The notes under the pieces were generated by a model that did no database searches, was not told the origin of the DNA, and saw nothing but the letters and a program-made list of their open reading frames with translations. Positions 52,488 to 61,546 of a DNA stretch of 64,000 bases are shown here, one piece after another; the stretch's first letter is position 1, and each line of letters opens with the position of its first letter. Made by a program: the position numbers and the translations under genes. Source of the DNA: J054 sp965223095 (GTDB lineage: Bacteria > Pseudomonadota > Gammaproteobacteria > Steroidobacterales > GCA-2729495); the NCBI GenBank assembly GCA_965223095.1, contig OZ244979.1, forward strand, positions 1 through 64,000, given 5' to 3'.

Positions 52488-53915
52488 ATGAGTGCAATGA
52501 AACCCTCCTTGCAGCTGAAGGTCAGCCAACAGCTGGTCATGACGCCCCAACTGCAGCAGGCCCTACGGCTGCTGCAAATGCCCGTGTTGGAGCTGAACAG
52601 CCAATTAGAAGAAGCCCTGGCCGAGAACGTTATGTTAGAGGCCGAGGAACCATCCGATGCGCCTGAACTCGACCCGGTGGATCGCGACGAGGCTGGGGAT
52701 CAGACCACCGCGCCGGAAGTGGTCGCCGGAGAGATGCGCGACACCGATCTCTGGGCCGATCGCGGCGGGAGCGACAGCCGTAGCGACCTATGGTCAGAAG
52801 ACTCGCGGCCCGAGATTGCCGACCACAGCACCGAAAGTCTTCGCGAACATCTCCTGTGGCAACTAGAGCTGGAGCATTTCTCGCCCCGCGAAGTGGTCAT
52901 TGGACACGCACTTGTGGATGCGCTCAATGATGACGGCTACCTTACCGAGTCCCTGGACGAAATCAAGCAGGCGCTGCGCGGCGAAGCCAACTTCAAAACT
53001 GACGAAATAGAACGCACGCTACTAAAATTGCAGCAGCTCGATCCGCCGGGAATCGCCGCTCGAAATCTGAGCGAATGCATTGCCATTCAACTGCGCCAAC
53101 TGGATGCTTCTGTGGCCGAGCGTGACCTCGCCCTGTTAATCGCTACCGATCATCTTGACTTGGTTGCGGCCCGTGACTACGCGAATCTGCGGCGCCAGCT
53201 CGGCGTTTCCGATAGTAAGCTCGAAGCTGCCCTTGCCCTGGTTAAGAGCTGCCATCCCCGCCCGGGTGCGGCGATTCAATCGAGCACGCCGGACTACGTG
53301 ACCCCAGATGTTTATGTGCGCAAGCAAGACGGCCGCTGGATCGTGGAAATCAACGGCAGCGCGGCGCCACGAGTAAAGGTAAACCAAGCTTACGCGGAGA
53401 TGTTGCGGGGCAACAGCGGTCATGAAACGCTGCGCGCTCAGTTGCAGGAGGCTCGATTTCTTGTTCGCAGCCTGGAAATTCGTAATGACACCCTGATGAA
53501 AGTTGCTCTGTGTATTGTGGAACGGCAGACTGATTTTCTGGAACAAGGTGAAGAGGCCATGAAACCCATGGTACTGCGTGATATCGCCGAAGCAGTGGAC
53601 ATGCATGAATCCACGATTTCTCGGGTGACGGCGAACAAATACATGCGCACACCCAGGGGCGTTTTCGAGTTTCGCTACTTTTTCTCTAGCCAATTGACGA
53701 GCGAGGACGGCTTAGAAGAGTCTTCTACCGCCGTCAGAGCAAAAATCAAACGTTTAATTGGCCAAGAAAATCCGGCTAAGCCGCTAAGCGATAATAAGAT
53801 TACCCAATTGCTGGCCAAAGATGGGACCAATATCGCACGCCGAACGGTGGCAAAATACAGAGAGGCAATGAAAATCGCGACATCCAGTGAACGAAAACGG
53901 CAATCAATCAACTAA
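52488..53915 (+). CDS. rpoN: RNA polymerase sigma-54 factor
   Basis: RpoN directs polymerase to -24/-12 promoters, including the one before pilA at 6861. The 475 residues have the Gln/Leu-rich activator region (SQQLVMTPQLQQALRLLQMP), an acidic region (about 50-105), the core-binding domain, the HTH (IAEAVDMHESTISRVTANKYM) and the RpoN box ARRTVAKYRE at 450-459. It sits in the usual lptB-rpoN-hpf order. Confidence 0.98.
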   Translation: MSAMKPSLQLKVSQQLVMTPQLQQALRLLQMPVLELNSQLEEALAENVMLEAEEPSDAPELDPVDRDEAGDQTTAPEVVAGEMRDTDLWADRGGSDSRSDLWSEDSRPEIADHSTESLREHLLWQLELEHFSPREVVIGHALVDALNDDGYLTESLDEIKQALRGEANFKTDEIERTLLKLQQLDPPGIAARNLSECIAIQLRQLDASVAERDLALLIATDHLDLVAARDYANLRRQLGVSDSKLEAALALVKSCHPRPGAAIQSSTPDYVTPDVYVRKQDGRWIVEINGSAAPRVKVNQAYAEMLRGNSGHETLRAQLQEARFLVRSLEIRNDTLMKVALCIVERQTDFLEQGEEAMKPMVLRDIAEAVDMHESTISRVTANKYMRTPRGVFEFRYFFSSQLTSEDGLEESSTAVRAKIKRLIGQENPAKPLSDNKITQLLAKDGTNIARRTVAKYREAMKIATSSERKRQSIN

Positions 53916-53936
53916 AAATCGCAAGGAGACATAACG

Positions 53937-54257
53937 ATGCAACTAAATCTGACCGGTCACCACGTGGAAATCACCCCCGCCCTGCGCAGCTACATCGGCG
54001 AAAAGTTTGAACGAATAGAAAGACATTTTGACCACGTTACCGGCATTCACTGCATCGTCACTGTCGAAAAACTAAGACACAAGGCTGAGGCTCGTATTAG
54101 CGTATCGGGGCGAACCTTGTTCGCCGACGCGGTCGAAGATGATATGTACGCAGCCGTTGATGCGCTCGTTGACAAACTCGACCGGCAAGTCGTTCGACAC
54201 AAGGAAAAGCTGACGGACCACCACGCGCGAGAAAATCCCAAGCGCGACATTTCTTAG
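53937..54257 (+). CDS. hpf: Ribosome hibernation promoting factor (short HPF)
   Basis: HPF binds the 30S decoding region in stationary phase. The 106-residue protein is the short form: MQLNLTGHHVEITPALRSYIGEKFERIERHFDHVTG followed by the FADAVEDDMYAAVDALVDKLDRQVVRHKEKL helix. An AAGGAGA ribosome site precedes the ATG. It lies 21 bases after rpoN. Confidence 0.95.
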   Translation: MQLNLTGHHVEITPALRSYIGEKFERIERHFDHVTGIHCIVTVEKLRHKAEARISVSGRTLFADAVEDDMYAAVDALVDKLDRQVVRHKEKLTDHHARENPKRDIS

Positions 54258-54380
54258 CCGAAATGGAATTGCCGCCCACTCTGCAAACCCGCCCATCGGG
54301 CCGCAATCGGGTGCTTGAGGCCGGCAGACGGGCACCGCTAACTTCTAGACCAAAAGATTATCTCAAGTATTGACGAGGCA

Positions 54381-55277
54381 ATGACAGCAAACACGCAAGC
54401 AGGAGCCATGCGACTCATTGTTGTTAGCGGGCTATCGGGGTCGGGCAAGAGCGTGGCACTCAATGTGCTAGAAGACTTGGACTACTATTGCATTGATAAC
54501 GTACCGGCGGCCCTGCTGGATACCCTGGTAACCGAAATTTTGGCCACGGGTGACGACAGTTACGCCAATTTAGCCGTTGGTGTAGACGCGCGAAATCGCG
54601 CGCGCGATCTTGATCATGTGCCGGCGTTACTCAAAGATTTGCGCGCACGCAATATTAGCTGCGAAGTCATTTTCCTGCACGCAGATGACGACATTCTGCT
54701 GAAACGATACGCAGAAACACGCCGCAAACACCCGCTAAGTGAAAAGGACCTCAGTCTTCATGAGGCTATCGCCCGCGAGCGTGAACTTTTAGGACCCATC
54801 ATCGATTGCGCGGAGCTGATCATCGATACCACGCGATCCAGCGTTTATGAGTTACGCGACGTGATACACCAACGAGTTGGACCGCGTAAGGAGGCGGTAC
54901 TGTCTATTCAGGTCGAATCATTTGGTTTCAAGCATGGCTTACCCTCGGATGCAGACTTCGTTTTCGATCTGCGCTGCTTGCCGAATCCTTACTGGGAAAT
55001 GAGCCTGCGGTCTCTCACAGGCAAGGATCAGGCCGTCGCCGATTATCTGGATGCCAGCCCCTTGGTACAAAAAATGTATGCCGACATTCTTAGCTTCATG
55101 CAAGCATGGATTCCCGAGTACCACGAATTTAATCGTAACTACCTTACGGTCGCCCTGGGCTGCACCGGCGGTCAGCATCGCTCCGTCTACATGGCGGAGA
55201 AACTGGCCAAAAAACTTTCCACGCGCTACGACCAAGTGCTAACACGGCACAACGAACTCCCTGATAGCGACGACTAG
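54381..55277 (+). CDS. rapZ: RNase adaptor / nucleotide-binding protein RapZ
   Basis: RapZ senses glucosamine-6-phosphate and, in enterics, guides RNase E to GlmZ. The 298 residues have Walker A GLSGSGKS, DLDYYCIDNVPAALL, the Walker B-like region and the C-terminal domain with FDLRCLPNPYWEMSLRSLTGKD and LGCTGGQHRSVYMAEKL. The start at 54381 is followed by an in-frame ATG at 54408 (MRLIVVSGLSG), which fits homologues equally well. The expected ptsN gene between hpf and rapZ is missing; the 123-base gap has no gene. Confidence 0.93.
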   Translation: MTANTQAGAMRLIVVSGLSGSGKSVALNVLEDLDYYCIDNVPAALLDTLVTEILATGDDSYANLAVGVDARNRARDLDHVPALLKDLRARNISCEVIFLHADDDILLKRYAETRRKHPLSEKDLSLHEAIARERELLGPIIDCAELIIDTTRSSVYELRDVIHQRVGPRKEAVLSIQVESFGFKHGLPSDADFVFDLRCLPNPYWEMSLRSLTGKDQAVADYLDASPLVQKMYADILSFMQAWIPEYHEFNRNYLTVALGCTGGQHRSVYMAEKLAKKLSTRYDQVLTRHNELPDSDD

Positions 55278-55282
55278 TCGTC
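55269..55282. repeat. 14-bp palindrome over the rapZ stop codon
   Basis: GACGACTAGTCGTC is a perfect even palindrome whose centre includes the rapZ TAG. No T-run follows. It could be chance or a protein site; I cannot assign a role. Confidence 0.3.
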
Positions 55283-55395
55283 AGAAACACGCTTAGTCGC
55301 TTTGCTGAGTTTTCCTCGCTAAACTTTAGCCCCCATGGCCGGGCCGCGGACTGATTCTGCCCGGCACCATCAGCGCAGCCTGCGGAGCAACCACC

Positions 55396-56745
55396 ATGGA
55401 CGTGGGACTCAAGGGAAAATCCAACCTCGGGCGACTGCTGGACGTCCTGGAAAGCGGCACGCTGCGCCAGGTCGGCGTGCTCGTCAACTCCTTACATACG
55501 GCTGAGATCGCCCAGCTACTGGAGTCCCTGCCGCCCACCGAACGCGCAATCGTTTGGAAACTCGTCAACGAAGAAGACGAGGGCGAGGTGCTCCTCGGCC
55601 TGAACGACGAGGTTCGGGCAAAACTCATCGAAGCCATGGACGCAGCGGAGGTTGTCGCCGCCACCGAAGGTATGGACCTCGATGACATGGCAGACTTTGT
55701 CGCCGATCTTCCCGAGGCCGTCACGCGGCAAGTTTTGCGCTCGCTGTCCGACCAGGACAAAGAACGGCTGGAATCCGTGCTGGCCTACCCCGAAGACAGT
55801 GCCGGCGGATTGATGAACCCGGATACCATCTCGGTGCGGCCGGATGTAAGTCTAGAGGTTGTTCTGCGCTACTTGCGCATCTTGGGTGATATCCCGGATC
55901 GCACGGCAGCAATTTTTGTCGTCGATCGACACGGCCGCTATCTAGGCGCTTTGCACATGGCACGAATAGTTAGCCGCGACCCCGACACGCCGGTGACCTC
56001 GGTAATGGATACCGCCGTTGAACCCATCCTCAGCAACGTGCCGGCGCAAGAAGTGACCCGTGATTTTCGCAATCGCGATTTGTTGTCCGCGCCGGTCGTT
56101 GACGATAACCGCCGCCTGATCGGTCAAATCACCGTCGACGACGTCGTCGACGTAATTCAAGAACAAGCTGATCACGACATACTCAGCATGGCGGGCTTGG
56201 ACGAAGACGACGACATGTTTGCGCCAGTGGTTACCAGTGCGCGGCGTCGAGCCGTGTGGCTAGGCGTCAATCTCGCCACGGCCTTCCTGGCCGCCAGCGT
56301 GGTGGCCCTGTTCGCTGAAACTCTGGAGAAAGTCGTGGTCCTGGCCGTACTGATGCCGGTGGTCGCCAGCATGGGCGGCATCGCCGGTAGCCAAACATTG
56401 ACCTTGATGATCCGCGGCATGGCACTGGGCACGGTTCAGGAATCTAATGCGCGCTGGTTGTTGACCAAGGAGATCGCGGTGGGATTGCTCAATGGCTTGG
56501 CTTGGGCCCTGATCGTCGCTTTGGTAACCGTGGTGTTTTTCGGGACCTGGCAAGTGGGGCTGATCATTGCCGCCGCCATCACGCTTAACTTGCTAGTGGC
56601 CGCCTTTTCCGGCTTCGCCTTGCCCCTCATCATGAAGAAACTAGATATTGACCCGGCCTTGGCCGGATCGGTGGTCTTAACCACCATTACAGATGTCGTG
56701 GGCTTCTTAGTGTTTCTCGGGCTGGGTACCCTGTTTCTGCTATAG
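55396..56745 (+). CDS. mgtE: Magnesium transporter MgtE
   Basis: MgtE is a Mg2+-gated channel. The 449 residues contain the acidic N domain (about 25-130), two CBS domains (about 135-255, including VTSVMDTAVEPILSNVPAQEV) that close the channel when Mg2+ is high, the connecting helix, and five membrane helices with the pore motif PVVASMGGIAGSQTLTLMIRGMA. No M-box-like riboswitch was recognised in the 118 bases upstream. It is convergent with the patatin gene. Confidence 0.95.
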   Translation: MDVGLKGKSNLGRLLDVLESGTLRQVGVLVNSLHTAEIAQLLESLPPTERAIVWKLVNEEDEGEVLLGLNDEVRAKLIEAMDAAEVVAATEGMDLDDMADFVADLPEAVTRQVLRSLSDQDKERLESVLAYPEDSAGGLMNPDTISVRPDVSLEVVLRYLRILGDIPDRTAAIFVVDRHGRYLGALHMARIVSRDPDTPVTSVMDTAVEPILSNVPAQEVTRDFRNRDLLSAPVVDDNRRLIGQITVDDVVDVIQEQADHDILSMAGLDEDDDMFAPVVTSARRRAVWLGVNLATAFLAASVVALFAETLEKVVVLAVLMPVVASMGGIAGSQTLTLMIRGMALGTVQESNARWLLTKEIAVGLLNGLAWALIVALVTVVFFGTWQVGLIIAAAITLNLLVAAFSGFALPLIMKKLDIDPALAGSVVLTTITDVVGFLVFLGLGTLFLL

Positions 56746-56766
56746 AAGCGCCTTGCCAGACTGTCT

Positions 56767-58011
56767 TTACGCTGACTTCGCCTGCACGTACTCGGTGCTC
56801 AGGTCTTGCCAGCCCAGAATACCAGTGTGCGTATCCAGCGGCGCACCTTCCATGAAACCCACCAATTCGTCTTTGCGAGCCATGGCGTCGTCGTAGCCCA
56901 GTTGAATGAGTTCCCGGGTGTAACCGGCTTCGAATAGCAAATAACTCACCAATTGACGGCCGCCGTAGTTGAGCGCGCCCAGACCACCCAACAATAGACG
57001 CACCGGCCGCGGCATTTCGTGCACATAGCGCAGCGCAATGTCGCGGATGTCGCGACTGGGCATCATGATCATGGCCTCGATAAAACGCAAAGATCCAAAG
57101 TCTCCATCCACCCGTTTGCCGGGCATTTGATCGAGGATGAGGTTGATACGGGTTAAACGTTCCAAATCCGCGGACAGGCCGTCCATCAACAAAGCATCGA
57201 GCATATAGCCGGCAATACGGCCAAAACTCGGATAAGCCACGGCTGCATCGCGCGGGGGCTCGGGATCCGGCTCCTCATTGCGCACGCCGATGACCAATAA
57301 GCGTTCCGCCCCCAAATGCACGGCCGGCGATAAGGGCGTGGCTTGACGCATGGCACCGTCGCCGAAATATTCCGAACCAATTTGCACCGGCGGAAACACC
57401 ATGGGCGCGGCAACGCTGGCCATGAGGTGATGCAATTGAATCTTCGTGGAGCGGCCGCGGCGCCGCACTCGTGTCCAGGGCTCAAGCCCTTCTCGCCCTT
57501 GAAAAAAACAATCAGAGCGAGCTGAATCATAGCCGGCAGCCGTCACGGCAATGCCGTCCAGATAACCCCGGTCAATGGACTCGGCAATGGCATCAAAACG
57601 AATGTTTCTTTTGAGCAGCTCGGCCAAGGGTGAATTATCCAGCAAGGACTTCGGATTACGCACACCCAAACCGCCGAATACCAAGGTTGCCAACCAATGC
57701 GCGCTACTCTTGGCCATGGTTGCGGTATCACTGCGAAACACTTGATCAGTACTGAAATTTGCCCAGACGCGTTCCATGTCGGCAACGGCATGCCGAAACA
57801 GCCGTGCGCGGGTGGCCAAAACCACGGTGTTGATGGCGCCGGCCGACGTGCCGCTAATAACCGGAAACGGATTCGGCGCGCGGCGCGGCATGAGGCTGGC
57901 AATCGCCTTAAGCACGCCCACCTGATAAGCGCAGCGCGCCCCGCCGCCGGGCAGCACCAGTCCTATATTGCGATCCCAGCCACCCGACGTATTAGAATCA
58001 TTGCCACCCAT
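56767..58011 (-). CDS. Patatin-like phospholipase
   Basis: The 414-residue protein has the patatin fold: oxyanion loop GGGARCAYQVGVLKAI, nucleophile elbow GTSAGA and the catalytic Asp in the DGAMRQATPLSPAV motif (DGG/A type), forming a Ser-Asp dyad. No signal peptide is evident, so it is probably cytoplasmic or membrane-associated. A long C-terminal region (about 240-400) is outside the core domain. Substrate is unknown. It is divergent from the peroxiredoxin gene, 91 bases away. Confidence 0.88.
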   Translation of the reverse strand: MGGNDSNTSGGWDRNIGLVLPGGGARCAYQVGVLKAIASLMPRRAPNPFPVISGTSAGAINTVVLATRARLFRHAVADMERVWANFSTDQVFRSDTATMAKSSAHWLATLVFGGLGVRNPKSLLDNSPLAELLKRNIRFDAIAESIDRGYLDGIAVTAAGYDSARSDCFFQGREGLEPWTRVRRRGRSTKIQLHHLMASVAAPMVFPPVQIGSEYFGDGAMRQATPLSPAVHLGAERLLVIGVRNEEPDPEPPRDAAVAYPSFGRIAGYMLDALLMDGLSADLERLTRINLILDQMPGKRVDGDFGSLRFIEAMIMMPSRDIRDIALRYVHEMPRPVRLLLGGLGALNYGGRQLVSYLLFEAGYTRELIQLGYDDAMARKDELVGFMEGAPLDTHTGILGWQDLSTEYVQAKSA

Positions 58012-58102
58012 TGGGACGAAATGTTAACCCCTAAGCTTGGTGGGCACTAGCTTGCCGTGACCCGGGGTAGCCAGCTAGCCCTGATCTGCGGAGGTAGTTT
58101 TT

Positions 58103-58654
58103 ATGACATCAATTCCGACACGCGCCTTGGCGGCGGTACTCATGATGCTGGGATTCAATACGAGCTTACAGGCTACGGTGACCAGCGGTGATACGGCACC
58201 TGATTTTCGTTTGCAAGATCAACACGGAAAATGGCATAGCTTGGAACAATACCAAGGGCAATGGATTGCGCTGTATTTCTACCCCAAAGACGACACGCCG
58301 GGTTGCACAAAAGAAGCCTGTGCCTTTCGGGATAATATTTTTGCGTTTGAAGAATTAGGCGTGACGATTCTCGGCGTCAGCCTTGATGACGTCGATTCCC
58401 ATGCAGAATTCGCGGAAAAGTATAGTCTGCCCTTTTCTCTACTGGCGGACACGGGTGGCGAAACAGCCAAACGATATGGGATTCTGCGCAACTTCGCCGG
58501 CTTTAAGATGGCTAAACGTCAGTCCTACCTCATTAGCCCCAGCGGTGAAATTGCCAAACACTACACAAAAGTGCGTCCAGCGAGCCACACGGATGAAGTC
58601 TTGGCCGACTTAAGACTGCTGATTAACGGCAGAGAAGATTCAACCGATCACTAA
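58103..58654 (+). CDS. Exported peroxiredoxin (Bcp/AhpC-TSA type)
   Basis: The 183-residue thiol peroxidase has the peroxidatic Cys in PKDDTPGCTKEACAFRDN; a second Cys five residues later matches the resolving Cys of atypical Bcp-type enzymes. An N-terminal hydrophobic stretch (ALAAVLMMLGFNTSLQA) looks like a cleavable signal, so it probably acts in the periplasm, unlike cytoplasmic Bcp. A GGAGG ribosome site precedes the ATG. Its stop overlaps that of the downstream convergent gene by 4 bases. Confidence 0.9.
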   Translation: MTSIPTRALAAVLMMLGFNTSLQATVTSGDTAPDFRLQDQHGKWHSLEQYQGQWIALYFYPKDDTPGCTKEACAFRDNIFAFEELGVTILGVSLDDVDSHAEFAEKYSLPFSLLADTGGETAKRYGILRNFAGFKMAKRQSYLISPSGEIAKHYTKVRPASHTDEVLADLRLLINGREDSTDH

Positions 58655-59976
58655 CTAGATTCGAAGCTTTGGGTACTGCTCTGCCGGGTAGCGGCCTCGC
58701 CGCGCTCAAACACCCGGCCCAAATACCGCCCCACTGCGGCCCACACTGCTGCAATGCCTGCCCCCACGGCGGCCATGGCGCCCAAGCCTAATCCAATGCC
58801 ATCCGTTAGACCGGCGAAGGCGAGACTACTCAGTGCATCACCACCACGATAAACTGCGATATCGATCACCGGCTTAGCCTTAAAGCGGGTTTCGCGATCC
58901 ACAGCTGTGAACAGCATTTCGCGACCCGGACGCGTGATGGCGAAATTACCTGCCCGTCGAGCAACCTGTAGAGCTAGCACCACGGTGAGAATAGGCGCAA
59001 AGGCCAGAATAAGCAGCCCCGCGGCAATCAGCAAGGGAACGAGGGCGAGCGTAGTTGGCATACCGAAACGCGTCACGATGCGGCTAGTGGCAAACATACC
59101 GATGGCGAAAGTCAAGATATTCACCACCAGGTCCACCCCGCCAAGGATTTGCGTGCGCGTTTCACGATCAAAGCCCGCCAGCAAATTCTTTTGCTCGAAA
59201 TAAACAAATGATCCGATGGCCGTATAGAGCAATATGAACAGGCCTATGGCCAACAAGTACGGGTTGCTAAAGAACATCTTGAACCCCGCAAACGGGTTGC
59301 CGCCGATACTGCTCGCCCGGGGATCCGCCTGCACATCTTCGTTGTGCAATACAGACACCTTTAAATATTCCAAGTACAAGATTATCGGAATCGGAATTAC
59401 CAGCGCCACGGCCGCGATCAACATGAGCGTATCGGTACCCAAAGCACCCGCAAACAAGGTCGGCACCACGGGTCCCGCCAATGCACCAGCACTCGCTCCG
59501 GCCGCAATAAAGGCAAAGACGCGACCACTTTGCTCCTTGTCAAATAGGTCTGACATAAAACTCCAGAAAACGGAGATATGAAAAAGACTGAATACGCTGA
59601 CCCAAACGTAGAAGGTCTTATCAATCAATACCCGGTCGTCGAGGGATTCGATGCCGAGGTAGAACGCAATAAAGCTGACCGCGAAGAACGCGTATACCGC
59701 TGGCACGAGCAACTTGAACTTAAGCTTAGACACGGCGATACCATACAAGGCAACCACCAAAACACTCACGAAAAAATTAATGTTCCACAGCAGACTGACT
59801 TCGGTATCCGTCCAATCGCTGGCCATTGCGTCGCGAACGGGCCGCAAAATGTAGTACGCAGCCATCAGAATGAACACGAAGGCGAAGGACAGCCAAACTG
59901 CCTTCACCTCATTCGGCTCTACTTTCGATGCCGTCTTCATAAAGCGGGCGAAAAAGCCGGTGGTCTCATTGTTCAT
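58651..59976 (-). CDS. ATP/ADP translocase-like MFS transporter
   Basis: The 441-residue protein has about 11-12 membrane helices. Its opening, VEPNEVKAVWLSFAFVFILMAAYYILRPVRDAMA, and the SDLFDKEQSGRVFAFIAAGASAGALAGP loop are characteristic of the group annotated as NTP/NDP exchange or AAA-type ATP:ADP antiporter-like MFS proteins found in many free-living proteobacteria. The substrate is not known; nucleotide exchange should not be assumed. It follows pyk on the same strand, with 84 bases between them. Confidence 0.75.
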   Translation of the reverse strand: MNNETTGFFARFMKTASKVEPNEVKAVWLSFAFVFILMAAYYILRPVRDAMASDWTDTEVSLLWNINFFVSVLVVALYGIAVSKLKFKLLVPAVYAFFAVSFIAFYLGIESLDDRVLIDKTFYVWVSVFSLFHISVFWSFMSDLFDKEQSGRVFAFIAAGASAGALAGPVVPTLFAGALGTDTLMLIAAVALVIPIPIILYLEYLKVSVLHNEDVQADPRASSIGGNPFAGFKMFFSNPYLLAIGLFILLYTAIGSFVYFEQKNLLAGFDRETRTQILGGVDLVVNILTFAIGMFATSRIVTRFGMPTTLALVPLLIAAGLLILAFAPILTVVLALQVARRAGNFAITRPGREMLFTAVDRETRFKAKPVIDIAVYRGGDALSSLAFAGLTDGIGLGLGAMAAVGAGIAAVWAAVGRYLGRVFERGEAATRQSSTQSFESS

Positions 59977-60060
59977 GGCTCACGATCCCTACCGAGGCTG
60001 CGACGAACGGCGCAGTATAGCCAGCCGCCCGAGGTGCCCCCGCCGGGCACCGAGCAGTAT

Positions 60061-61494
60061 TCACTGGCCGGTCACGCGCAATATTTTTAGGCCGTTGGTG
60101 CCCCCGGATACGCCGTCCAAATCACCCTTGGTCACGATCACGAGATCGCCGGGTGTGACATGTCGCCGCTCAATCAATACACGGAACAGGTCGTGAAAAA
60201 CACGCTGGCCATAGGTGTGCACGGCGTCGAAAGCAACCGGATAGACACCCCGATACAAGGCGACGCGACGCAGGGTACCCAGCTGCGGCGTGAGGGCGAA
60301 AATGGGTATGTCGGAGCGAATGCGTGACATCCACAAGGCCGTGGAACCTGATTCGGTCAGCGCGATAATGGCCTGTACATCCAAGTGATTGGCGGTATAC
60401 ATGGCCGCCATGGCGATGGCTTCATCCACGCGCTTGAATCGATCATCCATCCGGTGCCGACTCATACGCGCCGACGACTGATGATAGGCCTCGGCCCCCA
60501 CGCAAACTTCCGCCATGGACTGCACCGCTTTAACCGGAAACTGCCCGGCGGCCGTCTCGGCCGATAGCATCACGGCATCCGTGCCATCCATCACAGCATT
60601 GGCAACATCAGAAACTTCCGCGCGGGTAGGCTGTTGGTGGGTAATCATGGATTCCATCATTTGCGTCGCCGTGATGGAGACCTTGAGATGCTTGCGCGTC
60701 AGCCGAATGATTTTCTTCTGCAACCCCGTGAGGCCGGCGTAACCCATTTCTACGCCCAGATCGCCACGCGCCACCATCACCGCATCCGAGCTAGCCACGA
60801 TGGCCTCGAGTTCATTCATAGCCTCGGCGCGTTCGATTTTTGCGACCAGCAAAGCCTGACCGCCAGCCGCGCGTAAATACTCACGCGCCTGATCCATATC
60901 GCCGGCTTGACGCACGAAAGAAACCGCCAACCAGTCCAAAGCCTGTTCAGCGCACCAACGAATATCTTCTCGATCCTTATCCGTGAGTGCGGGTGCCGAC
61001 AAACCACCGCCCTCCCGATTAATTCCCTTGTTGCTGCCCAGCTCGCCCCCGACTTGTACCGTGGTGACCACCCGCTTGCCCGCCAAAGCGCCCACGCTGA
61101 GCACAATGTTGCCGTCGTCCAACAACAGCGTATCGCCGGGGGCTAAATCGGCGGCGAGATTCTCGTAGGCGACGCCCACGGACTGAATGCTGCCGGACTG
61201 CGCATCGAGATCAGGATCCAAGACGAACTCTTGGCCCTCGGCCAATTCAATGGACCCGTCCGAGAAACCTTGAATACGAATCTTTGGGCCCTGGAGATCA
61301 CCCAAGATGCCGATATAGCGATCTTCTTTTGCCGCGGCTGATCGCACGGCGGCAATTCGCCGCGCATGGTCGGCATGGGTACCATGAGAAAAGTTAATGC
61401 GCGCCACATCGACCCCCGCGCGCACTAATTCTCTGAGGGTTTCGGGATCGTCCGTCGCCGGGCCTAGGGTTGCGATTATTTTCGTGCGGCGCAT
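60061..61494 (-). CDS. pyk: Pyruvate kinase
   Basis: Pyruvate kinase makes ATP and pyruvate from phosphoenolpyruvate. The 477-residue protein begins RRTKIIATLGPATDDPETL and has the active-site VARGDLGVEMGYAGLTGLQKKII and ATQMMESMITHQQPTRAEVSDVANAVMDGTDAVMLSAETAAG regions, then the C-terminal allosteric domain. It is the distal gene of the group pgk, glycerate kinase, pyk, with 52 bases between it and the kinase. The E. coli PykA/PykF distinction cannot be made. Confidence 0.96.
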   Translation of the reverse strand: MRRTKIIATLGPATDDPETLRELVRAGVDVARINFSHGTHADHARRIAAVRSAAAKEDRYIGILGDLQGPKIRIQGFSDGSIELAEGQEFVLDPDLDAQSGSIQSVGVAYENLAADLAPGDTLLLDDGNIVLSVGALAGKRVVTTVQVGGELGSNKGINREGGGLSAPALTDKDREDIRWCAEQALDWLAVSFVRQAGDMDQAREYLRAAGGQALLVAKIERAEAMNELEAIVASSDAVMVARGDLGVEMGYAGLTGLQKKIIRLTRKHLKVSITATQMMESMITHQQPTRAEVSDVANAVMDGTDAVMLSAETAAGQFPVKAVQSMAEVCVGAEAYHQSSARMSRHRMDDRFKRVDEAIAMAAMYTANHLDVQAIIALTESGSTALWMSRIRSDIPIFALTPQLGTLRRVALYRGVYPVAFDAVHTYGQRVFHDLFRVLIERRHVTPGDLVIVTKGDLDGVSGGTNGLKILRVTGQ

Positions 61495-61546
61495 GGTTGG
61501 TCAGCCAAAAACTAGCGCGCAGGGTATCCCAGTCGGTCCCATTCTG

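Noticed and set aside
55278..55395. mgtE leader considered for an M-box magnesium riboswitch
   Set aside because: Only 118 bases are available and none of the conserved M-box segments is recognisable.
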